DNA from: Acidobacteriota bacterium
GTDB lineage: Bacteria; Acidobacteriota; Thermoanaerobaculia; UBA5066; Gp7-AA6
Direction: 5' to 3'
Length of the DNA: 64,000 bases
Assembly (NCBI GenBank): GCA_027307335.1
Contig: DAHUXD010000051.1
Location: 1-64,000, forward strand
Below are positions 60,267-64,000 of the stretch, piece after piece. The notes below the pieces were generated by a model. It did not search any database. It was not told the origin of the DNA and saw nothing but the letters and a program-made list of their open reading frames with translations. Numbering within the stretch: the stretch's first letter is position 1; each line of letters begins with the position of its first letter. Both the position numbers and the translations under genes were made by a program.

Positions 60267-61730
60267 CTAGGGTTTCGCCGCCGGCGGCGGAGCGGTCTGG
60301 GCGGCCGGCGAGAACCAGGTGGGACTCGAGCTGTCGGGCTGGATGTTCCAGCCTCCGCCGAGCGCCTTGTAGATGTTGACGTAGTCGATCAGGAGGTTCA
60401 CCTGGGAGAGGACGCGCGCGGACTCCGCCGGGTAGAGCAGCTGCATCGCGTAGAGGACCTCGAAGTAGTTCGCGAGGCCGGTGTTGTAGCGCAGCGTCGA
60501 CAGGCGGACCATCTCGCGGTACGAGTTCGCGGTGCGCGTCAACTGGGCCAGGCTCGCGGCGATCTTCGTGCGCGCGTAGAGGACGGTGGTCGTTTCGGCG
60601 AAGGCGCCCGTCACCGTCTGCTCGTACTGCGTCTTCGCCTGCTCCCACTGCGCGAAGGCGACGTCGTACTCGCTGCGGAGCTGGCCGCCGTGGAAGAGGG
60701 GGCCGAGGAGCCCGGCCGCGATCGTCCAGGTCTTGCCCGCGGGGTAGAGGTTGCTGACGTCGGGGCTGACGGCGCCGAATAGACCGGTCAGGCTGATCTG
60801 GGGAAAGAAGTTCGCGGTCGCCACGCCGACGAGGGCGTTCGACGCGATCAGGTTCTGCTCGGCCTGCTGGATGTCGGGCCGGCGCTCGAGGAGGCTCGAC
60901 GGCAGGCCGGCCGGGACCTCGGGCGGCACCGGCTGCTGGGAGATCCCGAGCCCCCGCTTCACGGGGCCGGGGTCGCGCCCGAGCAGGAGGTTGAGGCTGT
61001 TCTCCGTCGCCTCGATCTGCCGCTCGAACTCCGGGATCTGCGAGGCCACCTGCGCGAGCGCGGCCTCCGCGTAGGAGGTCTCGAGCGCGGAGGCGGCTCC
61101 CTCCTGGAGCTTGCGGTTGAAGAGGTCGTAGGTCTCCTGGAAGGCCGCCACCGTTTCGTTCGCGATCGCCAGCTGCTCGTCGAGACCGCGGAGGATGAAG
61201 TACGTGGTCGCGACCTCGGCGACGAGCGACAGGAGCACGCCGCGCCGCGCCTCCTCGCTTGCGAGGTACTGCGCCTTCGCCGCCTCGTTGAGCCGCCGGA
61301 TCCGGCCCCAGACGTCGAGCTCCCAGCCGAAGTTGACGTTGACTGAGTTGAGGTTTCCCGTCGCGGTGCTGAAGGGGACGACGAACTGCGAGTTGCGCCC
61401 GCGAGACCACTGGCCGCCGTAGTTGATCTGCGGGAAGAACTCCGAGCGCGCGATGCCCGCGCGGGCGCGCGCCTCGTCCACCCGCTCCGCCGCGAGCGCC
61501 ACGTCGTAGTTGCCGGCGAGTGCCTGGTCGATGAGCTCGTTCAGGGTCGGATCGCGGAACAGCTCCCACCACGGCTCGTCGGCGAGCGAGGCGGCTGGCG
61601 CCGGCGGTCCCTGCACGTCGCGGTAGACGTCGGGAGCCGTGACGGGCGGCTGCTTGTAGTTGGGGCCGACGGCGCAGCCGGTCAGGAGCGCGAGGGCGAG
61701 CGCGGAGGCGACGAGGGTCTTCATCGTCAC
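60267..61730 (-). CDS. RND efflux outer membrane lipoprotein (OprM/NodT family)
   Basis: Lipobox [52 protein letters not shown]. Confidence 0.93.
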   Translation of the reverse strand: MTMKTLVASALALALLTGCAVGPNYKQPPVTAPDVYRDVQGPPAPAASLADEPWWELFRDPTLNELIDQALAGNYDVALAAERVDEARARAGIARSEFFPQINYGGQWSRGRNSQFVVPFSTATGNLNSVNVNFGWELDVWGRIRRLNEAAKAQYLASEEARRGVLLSLVAEVATTYFILRGLDEQLAIANETVAAFQETYDLFNRKLQEGAASALETSYAEAALAQVASQIPEFERQIEATENSLNLLLGRDPGPVKRGLGISQQPVPPEVPAGLPSSLLERRPDIQQAEQNLIASNALVGVATANFFPQISLTGLFGAVSPDVSNLYPAGKTWTIAAGLLGPLFHGGQLRSEYDVAFAQWEQAKTQYEQTVTGAFAETTTVLYARTKIAASLAQLTRTANSYREMVRLSTLRYNTGLANYFEVLYAMQLLYPAESARVLSQVNLLIDYVNIYKALGGGWNIQPDSSSPTWFSPAAQTAPPPAAKP

Positions 61731-64000
61731 TTCCCTCCGCCTGCCGGGCTCGGGTGCGGCTCGGGCGTCGCGCCGGGCGCGGCGGCCTCGTCCTTCTTAC
61801 CCCGATGGGCCAGCTTCTCGATCATCACGAAGAGCGAGGGGATGATGAAGATCGCGATTCCGGTCGCCGCCAGCATGCCCGCGATGACGACCGTCCCGAG
61901 GATCTTCCGCGACTCGGCGCCGGAGCCCGAGGCGCGCCAGAGCGGCACGCATCCGAGAATGAACGCGAACGAAGTCATCAGGATCGGGCGGAGGCGCAGG
62001 CGCGCGCCCTCCAGCGCCGCGTCCACGATGGTCTTGCCCTCCTTCAGCTGCAGCAGGGCGAACTCGACGATGAGGATCGCGTTCTTCGCCGCGAGGCCGA
62101 TCAGCATGATCAGGCCGATCTGGGCATACACGTCGAGGTCGAACTTCCGCCCGAAGAGCCCGAGGAACGCGCCGAGGACCGCGACCGGAACGGTCAAGAG
62201 CACGGAAAACGGCAGCGACCAGCTCTCGTAGAGCGCCGCGAGAATCAGGAACACGAAGATGAAGGACATGAGGAAGACCATGCCGCCCGTCCCCTCCGCC
62301 GCCTTCTCCTGGTAGGACAGGTCGCCCCACGCGTACCCCATCTCGCGCGGGAGGACCTCCTTCGCGACCGCCTCGAGCGCCGCCATCGCCTGGCCCGAGC
62401 TGTAGCCCGGCGCGGCGTTGCCCACGATCTTGGCGGCGTTGTAGAGGTTGAAGTGCATGGCGTACTCGGGACCCGAGACGTCCTTCGTCGTCATGAGCGC
62501 GGACAGTGGGACCATGTTGCCCGAGTCGTTTCGGACGAAGTAATTGGCGACCTGCTCGCGGTGCGTCCGGTCCGCACCCTCGGCCTGGAGGAAGACCATC
62601 CACTGGAGGCCGAACCGGTTGAACTGGTTGAGGTACAGACCGCCCAGATACGCCTGGAGCGTCTGATACACGTCGCCGAGCGGCACGCCCTGCTTCAGGA
62701 CCTTGTCGCGGTTGACGTCGGCGAAGACCTGCGGCACGCCGTAGGAGAAGAGCGGGACGGGGCGCTGGAGCTCCGGACGCTTGGCGCACGCCGCGATGAA
62801 CTTCTGGACGTTCTGCGCCAGGAAGTCGATCGAGCCGCCCGAGAGATCCTGGAGCCAGAAGGAGAACCCGCCCGACTGGCCGAGACCCGGGATCGCGGGC
62901 GGCGGGAAGGCGAAGGCCGTGCCCTCGGGAAACCCGACGGCGAGCTCGCCGTTCAACTTCTGCATGATGGCGGTGGCGTTGAGCTCGGGCGCCTCGCGCT
63001 CGTGCCACGGTTTCAAGCCGACGAACGCGAAGGCGTAGTACGTGGCGTTGGTCTGCGCGAGCAGGCTGTAGCCGACGATAGACGTGACGTACTCGACGCC
63101 GGGCGTCTTCTGGAGGATGGCCTCGACCCGCCGCGCCGCCTCGTTGGTCCGCTCGAAGGACGACGCGTTCGGGAGCGTCATGTTGAAGAAGAAGTACCCC
63201 TGGTCCTCCGTCGGCAGGAAGCTCGTCGGCAGCCGCTTGCCCGCGAATCCGTCGGCGAAGACGAAGCCGAGGAGGATCAGGATCGTGAGGAACGCCTTTC
63301 GGACGAGCGCGTGCGAGAGGTCGACGTAGCCGCCGGTCATCTTCAGGAAAACGTCGTTGAACCACTGGAAGAAACGGGCGAGCGGGCCCTTGCCCTCCTT
63401 GCGGGGACGCAGCAGCATCGCGGCGAGCGCGGGGGAGAGTGTCAGCGCGTTGAACGCCGAGATCAGGACGGAGATCGCGATCGTGACCGCGAACTGCTTG
63501 TTGAGGCGTCCCTGGATGCCGCCCATGAAGGCGACCGGGATGAACACGGCGGAGAGGACGAGTGCGATGCCGACGACCGGCCCCGATACCTCCTCCATCG
63601 CCTTGAACGTGGCGTCCTTGGGGGAGAGTCCGTGCTCGATGTGGTGCTCGACGGCCTCGACGACGACGATCGCGTCGTCGACCACGAGGCCGAACAGCGA
63701 CAGCGTATTGATCGAGAAGCCGAGCATCGGGAAGACGGCGAAGGTGCCGATGAGCGAGACGGGCACCGCGATCATGGGGATCAGGGTCGCGCGCCAGTTC
63801 TGGAGGAACAGGAAGACGACGATGATGACGAGCACCATCGCCTCGAGGAGCGTGTGCTCGATCTCCTTCATGCCCTCCGTGACGGGCAGCGTCGTGTCGA
63901 GGGAGATGGTGTAGTCGAGGTCCGACGGGAACTTCAGCTTCAGCTGCTCGAGGGCCGTCCGGATGCCGGTGGCGACCGCGATCGCGTTCGAGCCGGGCGT
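61727..64000 (-). CDS. RND efflux transporter permease (AcrB/MexF-like, HAE1), N-terminus beyond right edge
   Basis: [14 protein letters not shown] at the edge, continuing [73 protein letters not shown]. Confidence 0.95.
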   Translation of the reverse strand, partial: TPGSNAIAVATGIRTALEQLKLKFPSDLDYTISLDTTLPVTEGMKEIEHTLLEAMVLVIIVVFLFLQNWRATLIPMIAVPVSLIGTFAVFPMLGFSINTLSLFGLVVDDAIVVVEAVEHHIEHGLSPKDATFKAMEEVSGPVVGIALVLSAVFIPVAFMGGIQGRLNKQFAVTIAISVLISAFNALTLSPALAAMLLRPRKEGKGPLARFFQWFNDVFLKMTGGYVDLSHALVRKAFLTILILLGFVFADGFAGKRLPTSFLPTEDQGYFFFNMTLPNASSFERTNEAARRVEAILQKTPGVEYVTSIVGYSLLAQTNATYYAFAFVGLKPWHEREAPELNATAIMQKLNGELAVGFPEGTAFAFPPPAIPGLGQSGGFSFWLQDLSGGSIDFLAQNVQKFIAACAKRPELQRPVPLFSYGVPQVFADVNRDKVLKQGVPLGDVYQTLQAYLGGLYLNQFNRFGLQWMVFLQAEGADRTHREQVANYFVRNDSGNMVPLSALMTTKDVSGPEYAMHFNLYNAAKIVGNAAPGYSSGQAMAALEAVAKEVLPREMGYAWGDLSYQEKAAEGTGGMVFLMSFIFVFLILAALYESWSLPFSVLLTVPVAVLGAFLGLFGRKFDLDVYAQIGLIMLIGLAAKNAILIVEFALLQLKEGKTIVDAALEGARLRLRPILMTSFAFILGCVPLWRASGSGAESRKILGTVVIAGMLAATGIAIFIIPSLFVMIEKLAHRGKKDEAAAPGATPEPHPSPAGGGK

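Noticed and set aside
1-64000. Search for tRNA/rRNA, CRISPR arrays, transposases, toxin-antitoxin or phage genes
   Set aside because: None recognised by eye on either strand; the window looks like core/house-keeping chromosome

Overview
This is a GC-rich bacterial chromosomal window, densely coding, with many 4-nt ATGA/GTGA/TTGA gene overlaps. I see no rRNA, tRNA, CRISPR array, transposase, integrase or phage module. Gene content (DUF3300/DUF2950, GH63-type glucosidase, Mla operon, LssY_C, DUF4239) would suit an Acidobacteriota-like genome, but taxonomy is inference only. Main blocks: (1) partial OmpA/DUF4398-like protein, lipase, K+ channel, mlaE-F-D plus lipoprotein, and MscS (1-8430). (2) A divergent sugar-phosphate cluster: glucosidase, zwf, polyP-glucokinase-like ROK protein and gnd on minus; pgm, tal, pgi and pgl on plus (8646-20170). 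(3) Ser/Thr kinase, DUF1254 protein, outer-membrane protein, a possible CYTH-like protein, FUSC, LssY_C, a degenerate ion channel, galM and an antiporter (20194-31752). (4) A formate dehydrogenase operon whose alpha subunit is split in the ORF track by an in-frame UGA. That UGA has a SECIS-like hairpin directly downstream, so this is a probable selenoprotein (31762-39406). (5) A Ca2+/H+ exchanger and duplicated DUF3300/DUF2950 pairs (39581-46582). (6) Phosphotransacetylase, PPK2 and SulP (46751-50489). (7) Hypotheticals, a lipid kinase, and a sigma-54 activator followed by a canonical -24/-12 promoter in front of a STAS/DUF1269/HdeD/DUF1269 cluster (50590-58584). (8) An apparently decayed M48 peptidase, an AI-2E transporter without a canonical start codon, and an RND efflux system running off the right edge. 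The strongest non-routine signals are the selenocysteine/SECIS call, the sigma-54 promoter, a dispersed double-hairpin element with one copy inside a CDS, and the slippage-type frameshift in the M48 gene. I found no convincing wholly new multi-gene system. No database searches were run; family names come from motif recognition.
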